NCBI RefSeq assembly: GCF_036373705.1
Contig: NC_089851.1
Span: 58,111,593 to 58,175,592 of the forward strand
Source: Amia ocellicauda
Lineage: Eukaryota > Chordata > Actinopteri > Amiiformes > Amiidae
Length of the DNA: 64,000 nucleotides
Direction of reading: 5' to 3'
The stretch's first letter is position 1; every line of letters begins with the position of its first letter. This document shows, in pieces, positions 21,883 to 33,850 of this stretch. Under the pieces are notes generated by a model that was given only the letters and a program-made list of their open reading frames with translations, did no database searches and was not told the DNA's origin. The translations under genes were made by a program, and so were the position numbers.

Positions 21883-23125
21883 ATGGCTTTCGTTCACTGC
21901 AGTTCTGAGGAGTGCACCAAATCTGAACTGGACCTTTTTCAGCTGGTGCCCACACAGACCAGCATTGAGAAGAGTTTCTATGTGTAGGTGCCCCCCCTCA
22001 CAGCGCTCTCTGACAATGCCCCACTGGAATTCTACATCACTGGAAACGGAGAGGACTATCTAGATCTGAACAACACGATCATCTACCTGACTTGTAAAAT
22101 TACTAAGCATGATGGCACTGATCTGGCCCAGGATGATCGGGTGGGCCTGGTAAATTACCCCGTGGCCTCCCTTTTCAGCCAGGTCGACATCACAATCGGT
22201 GACAGACTTATTAGCCAGAGCAACAACTGTTATCCATACAGGGCTATAATAGAATCCATTCTCAACTACAGTGAAAGCACTTTGAACACACAGTACTCAG
22301 CAGGCCTTTTTGTCAAGGACACAGCCGGCCAGCATGAAGTAACCGCACTGAACGGGACAAACCTGGGGTTCAGAAATAGAGCGGCCTATACAGCAGGAAG
22401 CCGAAAACTAGAATTGTTGGGTTGTATTCATGCAGACATGTTTTTTCAAGACAAATTAGTGCTGAACGGCGTTGATATAAAAATTCAACTCACCCGTAAC
22501 AGAGAAGCGTTCTGTCTCATGAGCAACGCTGAGGATTTCAAACTGTCGGTTCTCTCAGCAGCTGTGTTTGTGAAGAGGGTCCGGGTGGCCCCCGCTGTCA
22601 GGCTGGGTCATGCCGATGTGCTGCAGGTGGCTAATGCAAAATACCCTGTAGATCGGGTTCATATGAAAGTGTTCAGTCTGGCCAGAGGAAGCAGGGTCTG
22701 CAACCAGGAAAATGTGTTTCTGGGACAATTGGCTAAAATAATAGCAATTGGTTTTGTGGATAAACCCCTTCTACTTTAAACATTGTGATATTAATTTCCT
22801 GGCCCTGTAAGTAGATGGGGAGCAGATCCCTACTAAACCGCTACAACCGGATTTCGCAAATGATAACTTTAACCTGGTGGAAACAGCCGGAAAGCACCTC
22901 AAAGACAAGCCTCTGGTAGTGGACTGTAAGGAGTTTGCCAGAGGTTACACACTGTTTGCATTTAACCTCAGCCCGGATCAAGAGTGCACTGGGCACTATT
23001 CGCTCATAAAAACAGGGAACCTGAGAGCAGAAATTAGTTTTGCCCAGCCATTACCAACCACCGTGAACATGATAGTGTATGCTGTTTTTGACAACATTGT
23101 TGAAATTAACATTAATCATTATTAA
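21883..23125 (+). pseudogene. Polinton major capsid-type protein (fossil)
   Basis: Has the characteristic N-terminal segment ELDLFQLVPTQTSIE, then YITGNGEDYLDLNNT and VASLFSQVDITIGDRLI, matching the double-jelly-roll capsid protein family of Polintons as I recall it. About 410 codons in total, close to the family's usual size. It lies between the small basic gene and the protease, the standard place. The copy is broken. Confidence 0.75.
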
Positions 23126-23186
23126 GATAAGTCCTTTACGACTACAGTTGAAAAACGATTGCCTTGTGGCTTTCAATACTCTGGTC

Positions 23187-23564
23187 ATGAATACGCAACA
23201 GATTGGGGCCATCATGACTAAGGACAGTTACACAACAGACTATTTTCTGGGTGTGTTTCCATCTGACAAGCTCCCCAAACGGTCAGGAGTCCACAGGCCG
23301 GCCTGTTTCGTCATCAACACACATCCGCATGACCGACCCGGGGAGCACTGGCTTGCTATCTATCTAGGAGGAGATGGGAAGGCCGAATTCTTTGATTCTT
23401 ACGGATTCCCCCCCAATGCTCCTTATTTCCCTAAATCAATCATGTGTTTTTTAAACACAAACTCAGTGTTAACAGTGTTAACTCCAGACAGTTGCAGGAT
23501 GCTTTATCCACAACATGTGGAAACCACTGTGTGTATTTTTTACAACAGCGTTGTAAGGGGCTAG
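23187..23564 (+). pseudogene. Polinton adenain-type cysteine protease (fossil)
   Basis: About 125 codons, starting MNTQQIGAIM. The segments PGEHWLAIYL and AEFFDSYGFPPN match the His and Asp regions of adenovirus-type (C5, Ulp1-fold) maturation proteases. In relatives it trims capsid precursors. It directly follows the capsid gene. Confidence 0.8.
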
Positions 23565-24055
23565 CTTAAAATCAGATATTGGATTTGTATTCTGAAGATT
23601 TAATTAGTAATGCAGTTTGTGAAAATTTATAACAGGAGAACGAGACCTATGTATCTGTTTAAGCTTCATGTAAATGAGAATTGTCAGATGTGTAACCGAA
23701 TGCATGATTTTAGGATCTGTCATAATTGCTAAATCAGTCATGAACAGAAATAAACAATGTTAGAACAGTGTATGAATAACACTATAGACACTATAGAATG
23801 ATAGAATAATGCTTGTGTGTATGTTTGTGTGTGTGCGTTTAAGCTTAATGACGTGGCATTCTCATATATGTAACGCCTGCTAACCTGATAATAAAATATT
23901 ATATACACATGAATTATGTTTATATGTAGTTAATAAATCCATACATACAAACACCATAGTTTATCACGCGTTACATTTTTTATTCAGCACACACAAAAAC
24001 CAAATAAACTAAAACAGTGAAACACCACTGATAATGTTCTTTGACATACAAACAC

Positions 24056-24102
<47 letters not shown>

Positions 24103-24235
24103 ATTTTTTATTATCAGAATCACACAAGGATTTAACATTTTACAGATAACATCAATGTATGTATTTCTATAGCCTATATATAAACAAACAACAACCAAAA
24201 TAATAATACAAAAAATAAAACCATGAGGACCCGCT
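23565..24235. other. Gene-free Polinton interior
   Basis: AT-rich gap between the convergent + strand (protease) and - strand genes. It holds a triplet microsatellite at 24,056-24,100. No coding segment recognised. Confidence 0.6.
24056..24100. repeat. (AAT)n microsatellite
   Basis: About 15 tandem AAT/TAA units inside the Polinton. Confidence 0.95.
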
Positions 24236-24979
24236 TTACAGAGACAGCCATGGTAATTTCCCAAACAGCCGATGCTTTTTAGCTGGCTGGTCTCTTTGTG
24301 GTGTTTCGGGTGGGGCAGCCGCCCCCTCCATCGAAATATCAAAGTCTGGTTCAGGAGAAATAGGATTTCTCTGTATAGACATAGAACTGTTTCTAGTAGG
24401 TGTTGTTTTCAGTTTCTCCAACACCTCCCTGTTTATTCTGTTAGACAGTACCGAACCGGGGATGTTAATCTCCGCCATCGCCATCATAAAACTGCCCCAG
24501 CCTTTGGGGGCTCTTCCTGTGGCCAGCGTGTGCGGCTGTGTGACAGCCCTAACCAGATCAATCACATGAGACCCACGAACAGGGCCCCCCTTGTACACAA
24601 ATTCCCCATTCTCATTCCAGCTAGCTATAGAATTGTTGGACACCATTTCGGCATTTTTATTTTGCCTTTGTGGGATAGCGTCTAAAATATAATCGAAAAC
24701 AGGCTCTGTGTGCGGTTTTTCGGCCGGGGTATCGGTGTCAGGCATCTGCAAAGTCAAAGTGGCTTTTTCAGATTCTGCCTGCCACGTCAGGGCCAAGTAC
24801 CTCTGCAGCGCTTTGTCATATTCACCCAATTGAGAGCTTTGCAGAATATCTTTCATTTCACCATCCAATTTATATGTGGCTATTTTTCTGATGTCGTGTT
24901 CAACTGGAAAGTCCTCTTTAATTTGGCCCATCTGTTTCTGAGGTACTAGATACATTTTCTCAGTGAATTGCATTTTCAT
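24236..24979 (-). pseudogene. Polinton conserved protein of unknown function (looks open)
   Basis: An open frame of 247 codons. Middle segment GRAPKGWGSFMMAMAEINIP is typical of a conserved Polinton protein; the C-terminal end is Pro-rich, then basic (AKKHRLFGKLP). No catalytic motif seen. It is the least damaged gene of the element. Part of the minus-strand block with the two small genes and polymerase B. Confidence 0.65.
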
Positions 24980-25310
24980 CTGGTCAGTAAGCCGGTAATG
25001 AGGGGAATGGCAATACTTAGCAAATTACTGATAAACCCCCCAGACTGATTCAATAGATTTCTCTTTCTCTTAACAGACACTGTCTTTTTACTAAGTGTTT
25101 TTATAATGTGGCCACTTTTCTTGAGTTTCTGAAATTGTTTAGCGCTCAAGCGGATGTTTCCTTTCAGTGTATTTAGAGCGATTTCTGACACGGCCTGTAC
25201 CAGGTCGCTTCCAGCGGCGCACAGAATGGCCTTGTTGCGGCTTGGCTTTAACCAGCAGCTGCAGGAGAGCCAGTTTTCTCTTCATACGCAGTGACATACT
25301 GACAGCCAGA
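24976..25310 (-). pseudogene. Polinton small basic/hydrophobic protein (fossil)
   Basis: Basic N-terminal helix-rich part (MKRKLALLQLLVKAKPQQ), Lys-rich centre (KKTVSVKRKRN) and a C-terminal hydrophobic stretch (LLSIAIPLITGLL). This layout recurs in small Polinton proteins next to the unknown 247-codon gene. Broken. Confidence 0.5.
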
Positions 25311-25354
25311 GTCACAGACAGCAAATGTGCTCAACGCTGGAAAACCAGCGGCTT

Positions 25355-25553
25355 TTACTTTCTTTGTTTTTTAAACACATAAACCACCGGGATGTCAGGG
25401 GGGAAAAGACCCGTCCTTAAACGGTATTCATCAGGGGTCTTTGACATGACATCGACAAATAAGTATCCGAAATACTTCTTGGTGGCATCTTCAAAAGCTT
25501 CCAAAAAATATTGAGATTTGCCTGGATACATCTGTCGAGCTAACGTTGTAATC
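25355..25553 (-). pseudogene. Polinton small ORF fragment (fossil)
   Basis: Open stretch ending in TPDEYRLRTGLFPPDIPVVY and a short basic tail. The pattern is familiar from a small Polinton gene between polymerase B and the basic protein. Function unknown. Confidence 0.45.
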
Positions 25554-25559
25554 TGTCAT

Positions 25560-28500
25560 TTATCTCTCGGTCTTTTGCAGTGTTCTCATCTCAAAGTGCC
25601 AGTCACGTTTAACACGTACTATCCCCGGTTGCCGCAGTGCAATGTCTTTTATTTCACCATTTGCACCAGCCTACTTATCCGCATAGTCAAGTATCAAATC
25701 TTTTAGGCTATCGAAATTAATTTTCTCACTATTAGCCACGTTTAATGTGATACCCTTTACCTTGATACAGGCTTTCCCTCCTGAGAGCTTATATCCATAG
25801 GATTTAGGTGCTGTTGCAACAAACTCTGTAATGTGCTGATCCGGAGGCAGCTCACTTGTCAATTGACCCAGATAATCTCCTAACTTGGGGTCCCACTGTC
25901 CTGGCCTGCTTACATAAATGATTGAATCAGTGTCATAATACAAACAACGACCTTGTAATGAATCCAGAAGAGAGTACAGTTCTAACCTAGCATAGGCGGT
26001 GGTGAAACTGGCAATACAAATATTTACATTTGAAAGCTGTGTGTAGTGCTCTTTTCCCCGTTTCCAGGTGACACAGGCACATAAAATCATCGTCATCATC
26101 AATAAAATCACAAGACGGGACCTCGTGGTATGGGGCAAACACGTATTTAAATAATTCGTTGGGGTCTCTCACAATACTGGTGTTTTGTAAATCTGGTCGT
26201 TGTCCAAATTTTCCCCATAAAGAATTCAAAAACAGTTTTGAAATCTGTCTTTTGGCCGGATTCTTAGTAATGTTGTAATGGTCCAAGTGTACCCCCTCTC
26301 TGTCATGATACTCTCTGATGTAGTGTTCACGGTCTGTGTCATTTTTGCACCACTGGGGGTAGCCTGAAGCTTCTTGTTTGCCTTTTAAATGCGTTTTAAT
26401 ATATTCACTAAACAACGTGTTGGTCGAGTGCTTAAAGTGCCAGATCTCGTATATTTCTGCTATTCTGTAACCCTTATCTACAGCAGACAGCAGCTCTGGC
26501 ATGCACCAGACACCGGTAAGCGCTCTCTGCTCGTCGCTGTGTGTGCAGGGGGGCCCTGCTGGGTGTCAGCGCACGTCCGACAGAGTGTAAAGAACAGTTT
26601 TTTACCAACTCTGGTCGGTAGCACAGGGAAAAACAACCTTCTAGGAGGGTAAACTTTGACTTTTGCGAGCCCAAAGTAATTTTGTAAATCTTCAAAGCCC
26701 TCGCATATTATATCCGGGTGACCAACGGGGTACAATTTGGTTTTATTTACAAACGGGTACAGACTGGTGAAATCATAGTAACGGAGTTCCTAGCCAGGTT
26801 TTGGTTGATAATACAGGGTCACTGCATTCGTCCACCCACCGAATAGAGACTCCCTGGGGTCTAAAGGCGCTGGTAACTGTGATTCGGAAATAAATGCCCT
26901 AACATCCTGGTCTTCATTCAGCATTGTCTTCCATTTGTGTTCCCACATCACTTTAACATCAAACCCTTGTAATTTTAAGAATTCGGTTTTATACATTGTC
27001 TTTTGATATAGCCAGCCGAATGTTGTTTTTGTCACACTGTTAACGTCATTTTCGCTATAACAGGTATCGCAACCATGAAAAAAACATCCATGGTACTCAA
27101 AAGCAGTGTACACACCGTTTATTACTGCAAAACCATCTAGATAGTACGGGCCAAATTTATGCTCACCACCCAGCTTTAGTGCGTGTTGTATACTGATGTT
27201 GTCTGTGTGTTCAGTATACATGAGCCACTGAATAGCGGGGGTCGAGAACCGCTTTTTCTGGTTGTGATAATTGTCATGGACTAATGCTATGGTCTGCGGT
27301 CTGAGAAACATGTACCGGTACATGGTCATACACACAGAGGCTAATGTGATGTACTGAAACGGGTCAAGACTGACTTTAATCAGGTCTGAATCAGGGTCAG
27401 ACGGACACTTCAGACGTATCTGCTCTGTCATACTTAATATCTCGTTTCTAAATGTAGTACAAGCTTGTCTCAGTATGTCCACGTCCTGTCTACAATACCG
27501 CTTCAATTCATCGAGTTTGTGCTCATCGTACCATTCCTGAAACTGTGTTTTATCTGCACCCATCATGTAGTCTACCCCGTAAAATTGTTCAGCGGGTAAG
27601 GGTCCTACATAATTTTGGTTTGCGACCGTGTTAAAGAAGTGTGGGAAATGGCCTTTCTCACCCTCAAACCCCATTGCTTTTGGCATATTGCTCAGTTTCA
27701 GAGGCAAGAAATGTAATGAATCAATGAACCTGATGTTCAGAGCGGTCACTGTCATGCACATAATTTTACCTCCTTGTGTGATGAAGTGTGTAGCAACCTT
27801 TTCACGTATGAGCTCTCTAATGACCAAGTAGTTATCATAGCCTTTACCATTGTGTGAAATAAAAGTGTAGTTTTTAAAACACGTGTCAATGAAACATTTC
27901 ACAAAGTCAGATAAGCAAGAATCCCCATAAAACTCCCATGTGCATTTGTTGTTTATGTGTGAGGCATAAACATAATTTGGGATGTGTGTCCTGTTTCTTG
28001 CATGCATTCAAAATCAAAGAAAATGTATTTTTCCGATTGTTTGGGGATGTTTATTACGCTCATGTAGCATACATGATTGTCAGGTGTCTGGATAACACTT
28101 TTACAGCACGGAAAGAGCTTTTCTTCGCAAGTGTGCATTATTGGGAGAAAAGTCCAGCACTCTGTACAGTAAAAGTGTTGAACACACTGAATCTCTTTGG
28201 TGGCAGCTTTAGCCTTGTGTCTCCTGAGACAGACACCACCTCTACAGAATATTTTACATACATCGCATCTGGTGATGGTCTCTTTAACCTCAAAACAGTG
28301 GGGGTCTAAACACGCTCTGCACAAATTCCGACACGTGTGACAATTTTTATGCCCATATACTGCGTGGCAATAATCACAGAAATAGTTAACACCTATAAAT
28401 GTTCTGATGTTTAAAACCCCGTAGTAATGCTGTTTGTGAAGTAAAACAAACATCTGTGCATTCTTTCCCTTTCCACAGGCGGTACACACTGGCGGCAAAA

Positions 28501-29330
28501 CATAAATTGTTACCTTGGTTTTTGAAATCAGTGAGGCATGCCCTTTTCTTGTCTATTATCTTGCAAAACAAAATACCTTTTATACGTCTCCGTACCCCAC
28601 CTTGCATATTAGGATTTCGGTGTGACTTTGCAGTAAATTAGCTATGCTCTCTAGGAAATCTGTTTCATCCAGCTCCCCCAAATGTTGCCTCCTCTAACAG
28701 AAAGCATTATTTAATGACCCCGAGCTCAGTCTAAGCTGTACAAAATCATTAGGACCCACATTGTGTGATATTTCATTTAACAGCCCTTGCGCAGCACCAG
28801 TACGATTCTACCAGATCCAGATTCACAAACCTGAATTCTTCATAAAACTCCATTCCCCGGAACCTGTTAAGTTCCCGGTCATAGTGACGAATACGCTCCA
28901 AAAACACCCGAGGCGGGTCCCCGCCATCACCACCCTCAACCATTTGTTCAGCATTTTCATTATTCACCTCTAACATTGCTACATCACCACCCCCAATCTG
29001 ATTATCATTATTATTCGCTTCTAATGCTTACCCATCAGACACGTGCAAATCTATATATTCCTGAATTTCCAAGTCTGGTTGGTTATTATTATCAGCTTCT
29101 AATGCTAATTCATCAGACACAATCAAATCAATATATTCCTGAATTTCCAAGTTTGCTGGGTGGTCATCAACCGCCACTGTGCTGTAATGGTGTCTGTGAT
29201 CCTGCTAATTGTGACACATCCATTCTAGATTTAAGCCTACGCAGCATTCTTTTGGCTACATTAATATTCTTTATCAGTACTGCCGTGATACGTGCAGACC
29301 GAGTGTCTTTGTGTCTTACTTGTTTCATTA
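25560..29330 (-). pseudogene. Polinton DNA polymerase B (fossil)
   Basis: Family B, protein-primed type. In order: an acidic N-terminal region with a 26-residue tandem repeat (LEIQEYIDL twice, about 29,017-29,172); a Cys-rich zinc-ribbon-like region (CTACGKGKNAQ and several CxxC pairs); exonuclease motifs (IFFDFEC, SHNGKGYDNYLV); polymerase motif A (DFTSLYPFVN), motif B (KLFLNSLWGKFGQ) and motif C (YYDTDSIIYV). About 1,250 codons, a normal length for Polintons. The upstream limit is uncertain. The copy has several breaks. Confidence 0.9.
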
Positions 29331-29347
29331 TTTGTTAATTGCGGTTT

Positions 29348-29566
29348 TCACTCACAGTGTGACGATTCAGCAAACTCGATGTTATACCCTTTTTGTTTTA
29401 CCACATTTGTCAAAACATGTATTTTTCTATGAGCTGTGTGTAAATCTTCTACCAGTTGCCAACAAATGTGACATATTTTACTAAACAACAGGGCCCTAGA
29501 ATCATCAGAGGTCTGAATGCCTGTACAGGGTATTTGTTCACCTGACCTGTCTATCTCTTTATGCAC
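29348..29566 (-). other. Unrecognised minus-strand open stretch
   Basis: 72 codons with a CxxC (ICHICW) and mixed polar residues, upstream of polymerase B. It could be the far N-terminal end of that gene or a separate small gene; nothing recognised. Confidence 0.25.
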
Positions 29567-29603
29567 ACTCGGAGTGGGGTTAACTGTGCTATTTGTCTGC
29601 TTA

Positions 29604-29773
29604 CCTCTTTTTACAGTAGCGGGCTGTCTTACTGCGTGCTTTTCTCTGAAACATGCACTCTACCTTCAAGATGGTTTAGTGACTTGTTAGAAAGTGTGGA
29701 TGAGAAAATAATGCAAATAGTTGAGAAGGTTATAAAAAACAAGGCTTATCAAGTGTTTTACAAACATAAATAA
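29604..29773 (+). other. Exon-like stretch, unrecognised
   Basis: Open from a splice-acceptor-like site (cttacctctttttacag) to a stop at 29,773. An AATAAA overlaps the stop region. The peptide has a helical Lys/Glu-rich end (DEKIMQIVEKVIKNKAYQVF). Inside the Polinton but on the strand opposite to polymerase B. Function unknown; may be cargo. Confidence 0.3.
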
Positions 29774-29841
29774 AATACTGTTTGTGTCTGCTCTGCTTTT
29801 CTGTGCAATAAGACATTATATTAATTCATATATTTTTTCAG

Positions 29842-30187
29842 AGAAAGAAACCCCCGGGGCCCCTGGAATTACGTTTACGTGTTTGAGGAATCTATGTTTG
29901 AAGATGTCATCCTCACTCTAATAGCTCACAAGTTTGGTGATTTGTATGATACTGGTAATTCTGATGTGAAATCGCTAGTTGCTGATGTTGAAAAAACAGT
30001 GGCGTCCCTCCCCAATGTGCTCAAGAGAATGCTGTATAAAGAGACACATCCTGGTGAATCTGCTTTTACATCTGTCCAAAAAGTTCTGCACAGTTCTTTT
30101 GGAAATACTATCCCTATCATGACCAAACCCAATTTCTACACTGTGCTAGACAGAATAGTGTCACTGCCCTGGCCAATAAACAAGTAG
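29842..30187 (+). other. Exon-like stretch, unrecognised
   Basis: About 115 open codons after an acceptor-like site (tattttttcag ending at 29,841), with an AATAAA at about 30,338. Soluble, helical character (for example DVKSLVADVEKTVASLPNVL). No domain recognised. Lies just inside the right inverted repeat, so it is a candidate accessory gene of the element or a captured host exon. Confidence 0.35.
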
Positions 30188-30424
30188 AGGGAGTAGCTAG
30201 TGCAGTACAGTTCAGTTGTTTCTTCCTGGCTGCTGTAGGTGTTGGGGAAGCGGGATCATTGGTCACCCGAGTCAGTATCTAATCTCACTGTCTACATCTG
30301 ACTTGATGCCTTGTTGTCATTTTTAGAGCTGTCACAATAAAATATTGACATTGAAATATATTTTACTGAGTCTCATATTTTGAATGTCTATACCTTTTCT
30401 TTCTCTTTTATTTTTCCAAAACTG

Positions 30425-31022
30425 TACCACCCCAAAAATAATCATAAAATATATAACCTAAAATCATCACACGCACATCACTAAACACAGTTTAAAATAC
30501 TTTTTTATTAAAACTGTATGTTGTTGTTCTCTTTTTATTTTAATGTATTTTATTTTGCTAACAACTTATCATAACAAACCTAATCATAAAACATAACCTA
30601 ACACAAATAATAATAAGTTTAAACTCTTAAACATTACACACACACACACATACACCATCAGGGTGAGATGGCAGTAAACACTTGTCAAGATGACCTGTGC
30701 CCTTTCCAAAAATGTCATCCTAACAAGATGGAGGTCATCCAAACAAGATGGCTGTCATCCTAACAAGATTACGGTCATCCAAACAAGATGGCTGACAGGA
30801 GAGGGTCAAAGGGTAAAACCTGTATCCTAACAAGTTGGCTGACTGGAGAGGATCAAAGGGTACAGGGTAAGGAGGGGCTTCCTGGCCCGTGGGGCTTCTG
30901 GGTAAGGAGGGGCTTCCTGGCCCGTGGGGCTTCTGGGTAAGGCGGGGCTTCCCAGCCCATGGGGCTTCTGGGTAGGGGTGGGGCCACCTGACACTTTGAC
31001 ATAAAGTGCCATCATTACTACT
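30425..31022 (-). repeat. Polinton right terminal inverted repeat
   Basis: Inverse of 18,836-19,452, with the same subterminal 35-bp repeats, ccatcttg-type repeats and a shorter CA/TG tract. Scattered base and length differences. Confidence 0.9.
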
Positions 31023-31028
31023 CATAAG
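31023..31028. repeat. Target-site duplication, right (cataag)
   Basis: Partner of catcag at 18,830-18,835; 5 of 6 bases match. Confidence 0.65.
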
Positions 31029-31970
31029 CGCAATATGTACAATATCTTTCCCGTTCCTGAGAAAACTATGTTTGAAAACTGTAATTTTTTGCCTGGACTA
31101 CAATCAAGATGGCTACCAAACCATGTGACATTATGCTGCCATTTTGCGATCTAGTGACCATGCCATAGACCCCTACATCCATTCAAAGTCTGGTGACTTT
31201 TTAGACTGCGGTTCAAAAGTTATAGGCATTTGAACATATTCTGGTGGAAGAGAAGAAAAAATAAGTATAATAATAATAATAATGACCAGTGACCACCACA
31301 TTGCTTATGGGATCAATTCTGTCAAGTAACAATCAGTCCAATACATTCTAACATAGTTCCATACTGCACCATATGCATTTATTTGCAACTTGACCATCTC
31401 TGAAATTTGATTGGCTCATGGCGGCCATTTTGTTTTCTCAATCAACTTGCCTTGAACAAATCTGATAGAGGAGCTAGCCAAGGTCACGTGTACAAAATTT
31501 CATATCAATCAGACCAACCATTTCGGAGATGAAGATCTTTGAAGATTCTTGGCCAATCCAATATGGCTGCCAAACAATATGACTTATTGACTTGTTTTGA
31601 ACAAATCTGAATTTAGGCCATAACATAACATCACACACCAAGTTTCACATCTGTCCCGTCTGCGGTTTCGGAGAAGAAGATTTTTGTATATTTTCCAAAA
31701 TGTGTCACTTAAGCCACTATGGCCACCAGACCATGTGACATATGGCCTCCATATTGAATATGGCATAGTACTACATAGCCATCTATCACTGTATGAAGTT
31801 TCATGAGTTTTCATCAAGCGTTGGTTTTTATAGGCTTTTGAAAAGATACTGCGGAAAAATAATAATCCTAACAATAACAATAGGGTTCCAGCAACTTCGT
31901 TGCTTGGCCCCCAACTTTTGAGGCTTCCAGGTGCTTGGAGTCGAGAAATGTATGGCTTCAGACTCATAAA
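31029..31970. repeat. Dispersed repeat with internal diverged copies
   Basis: Three diverged stretches of atggctgccaaaccatgtgac type (about 31,110, 31,562 and 31,720), each followed by similar text ending in a ttataggc-type motif, then short AAT runs. Non-coding. Family not named. Confidence 0.4.
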
Positions 31971-32490
31971 AATATGAATCAGATGAAGACACATGTTGAC
32001 AACAATTGTTGCTTAAAGGTTTTGGTAAGTAGAGTATTCAAGGTCAAGTTCCCCCTCTTGTGGTCTAATATTTTAAGGAACAAGCCATTTCAATCTCAAT
32101 AAACCAACTACACTTATTTGATTGAAATGTATCAATTTAATTACATTAGTAGTACCATCAATACTTCTAATATCATAATATAGTAGTAAACAGTTTATTC
32201 TCTAAGTTTCATTTTGTGTACTTTAAAACACAATCTAACCATTTAAGTAGCTTTAGATTGCTGCTGCTCTCCATTTTTCCATTTACCTTCTCAAGCTTAT
32301 TTAGTTGCATACCTGGTGTTTCATATAGTTATCACGTTGATTTCTGATGTATGCGTTATATATATTTACAGCTGGAAAAGCAAAGTATATCACTAAGGAG
32401 CAAATAGCTCCAATTAGTTTTTACTATTGCGCCTGACCGAGTATGTCCGTATGTCCGTATGTTGTCTTATGTTCAACTCTATAGAGCCAG
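31971..32490. repeat. Dispersed repeat R1, copy 2
   Basis: Direct-orientation match to 14,680-15,063 and, further on, to 17,890-18,140. Here the two parts are contiguous, showing that the left copy is interrupted. Confidence 0.55.
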
Positions 32491-32589
32491 CGATTAAATT
32501 ATCCATTACAGAAATGATCCATTAGGACAAGGCACATCAGGAGGTCTGTGCAATAGGAACAGTCTGGACACCATTTTAAGTTCCGAACG

Positions 32590-32990
32590 GAATTAACGTC
32601 TTTACTATCTACATATTTATTTATTTATTTATACATTGTTGGTTTTTTTTTTTACATTTTGGCACAAATTATCCTCCATACTATCCATGACAAAATTAAA
32701 AATAAATACATGGAGAAAATAATAAATACATGAATTAATGTGGAAATAAATAGATGGATAAATAAACAGATTTTGAATTAAATACAATAATAAATAAATC
32801 TCCATGTATTTATTAGAACATGTATTTATTTATTTCAACATTTATTTATTATTTTCACTGCGAATTTGTTTTAAATTTTAATTACAGTGAAAATAATCAA
32901 TACATTAATACATAAATACATGTTCAAATGGACATTTTTTTATGTCAACACTACTACATTTATTCATTTATTTATGTAATGTGAAGCGAT
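32590..32990. repeat. AT-rich inverted-repeat region
   Basis: Many copies of tatttattta and taaataaata on both strands, with paired stretches around ctccatgtatttatt and its inverse aataaatacatggag. It would fold into hairpins; possibly an old MITE. Confidence 0.45.
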
Positions 32991-33289
32991 TCAAGTAATG
33001 AATAAACAATGTATTTGCTAAAATAAATTTTGCTTAAACTTTAAGGGGAACTGCACCACAATTTTATCTTAATTCTGTTATTTGTATAAATTGTTTTAAA
33101 TATAGCAATGTCACAAATGTCTGAAGTGAAGATATATTTATTAATATGATTTTCTTAAGGAATAGGTGGCCATTTTCTCTCCACCAGACCCTCGGTAACA
33201 GTCTGTACTAGTATGTGTAAGACCTGTAGGCAATACAAAGTAAAAGCATAATAATAATGATGATATTATTTATAACTAGAATGCTAAAG

Positions 33290-33625
33290 TTCCATGAGAA
33301 ACATTGTGGAAGTACAGTAAGCAGTATGTTTCAGTGTACATGTAATATATTAAGTACTATAGTACATCACAAGGTACTACAGTAAACTATAGTATACAAC
33401 AGGGTAGTTCAATATTTGTCTAAGTACCGTAGGAGGCACTATAGTACATTACAAGATACTATAGTATATCACGTAACAAGAGTATACTATAGTATAACAG
33501 TGTACTATCGTATGTCACACATTATTCAGTATACCATAGTATAAAAGTTTAGTGTGGTATACAACAGTGTCCTACAGTATTTGTTGTACTACTGTAGTAA
33601 GTACTATAGTATAATTGTATTGTTT
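33290..33625. repeat. Degenerate gtactatagta tandem repeat
   Basis: About twenty irregular copies of gtactatagta/agtata-like words, each partly self-complementary. Non-coding. Confidence 0.65.
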
Positions 33626-33814
33626 TATTGTCTATCTTAATTGTAGTTTTAATATTTAATTAACTATATTTTCTTGTAAAGAGCTTTGTGATACACTATG
33701 AAATTTCTATGGAATCCGAATGTGTTCAATTTCGTTGGATTTCATGAAATCCGAATGCATGAAATTGCATGATTTAATCAGGTGAATACAGATTAAATCG
33801 TGATGCAATTGCAT

Positions 33815-33850
33815 GCTATATAAAGGGTGTTTAGGAGCGAGACTACATGG
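33815..33850 (+). promoter_or_regulatory. Possible orphan TATA-box core promoter
   Basis: gctatataaagggtg is followed about 30 bp on by aggagcgagac, a layout like a pol II core promoter and start site. No open frame follows, so it may be a transposon-derived promoter or chance. Confidence 0.25.

Larger units (their letters stand above)
18836..31022. mobile_element. Polinton/Maverick, fossil
   Basis: A 12.2-kb element bounded by inverted repeats of about 600 bp starting AGTAGTAATGATGG. It has retroviral-type integrase, capsid-type genes and adenovirus-type protease on the + strand, and two small genes plus protein-primed-type polymerase B on the - strand. No FtsK/HerA-type packaging ATPase was recognised. 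The reading frames carry several breaks, so it is a dead copy. Because the inverted repeats are still closely alike and the target duplication differs at one base, its age looks moderate. The family call rests on the integrase-polymerase B-protease combination. Confidence 0.93.

Noticed and set aside
21051-21960. Minus-strand open frames opposite the Polinton capsid-type genes
   Set aside because: Shadows of the plus-strand genes, without recognisable motifs.
24272-24949. Plus-strand open frames opposite the 247-codon Polinton gene
   Set aside because: Composition is that of antisense frames; the minus-strand frame has the conserved Polinton segment.
33300-33620. gtactatagta repeats as a regulatory operator cluster
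   Set aside because: Copies are irregular in spacing and sequence, with no gene nearby; simple degenerate repeat is enough.
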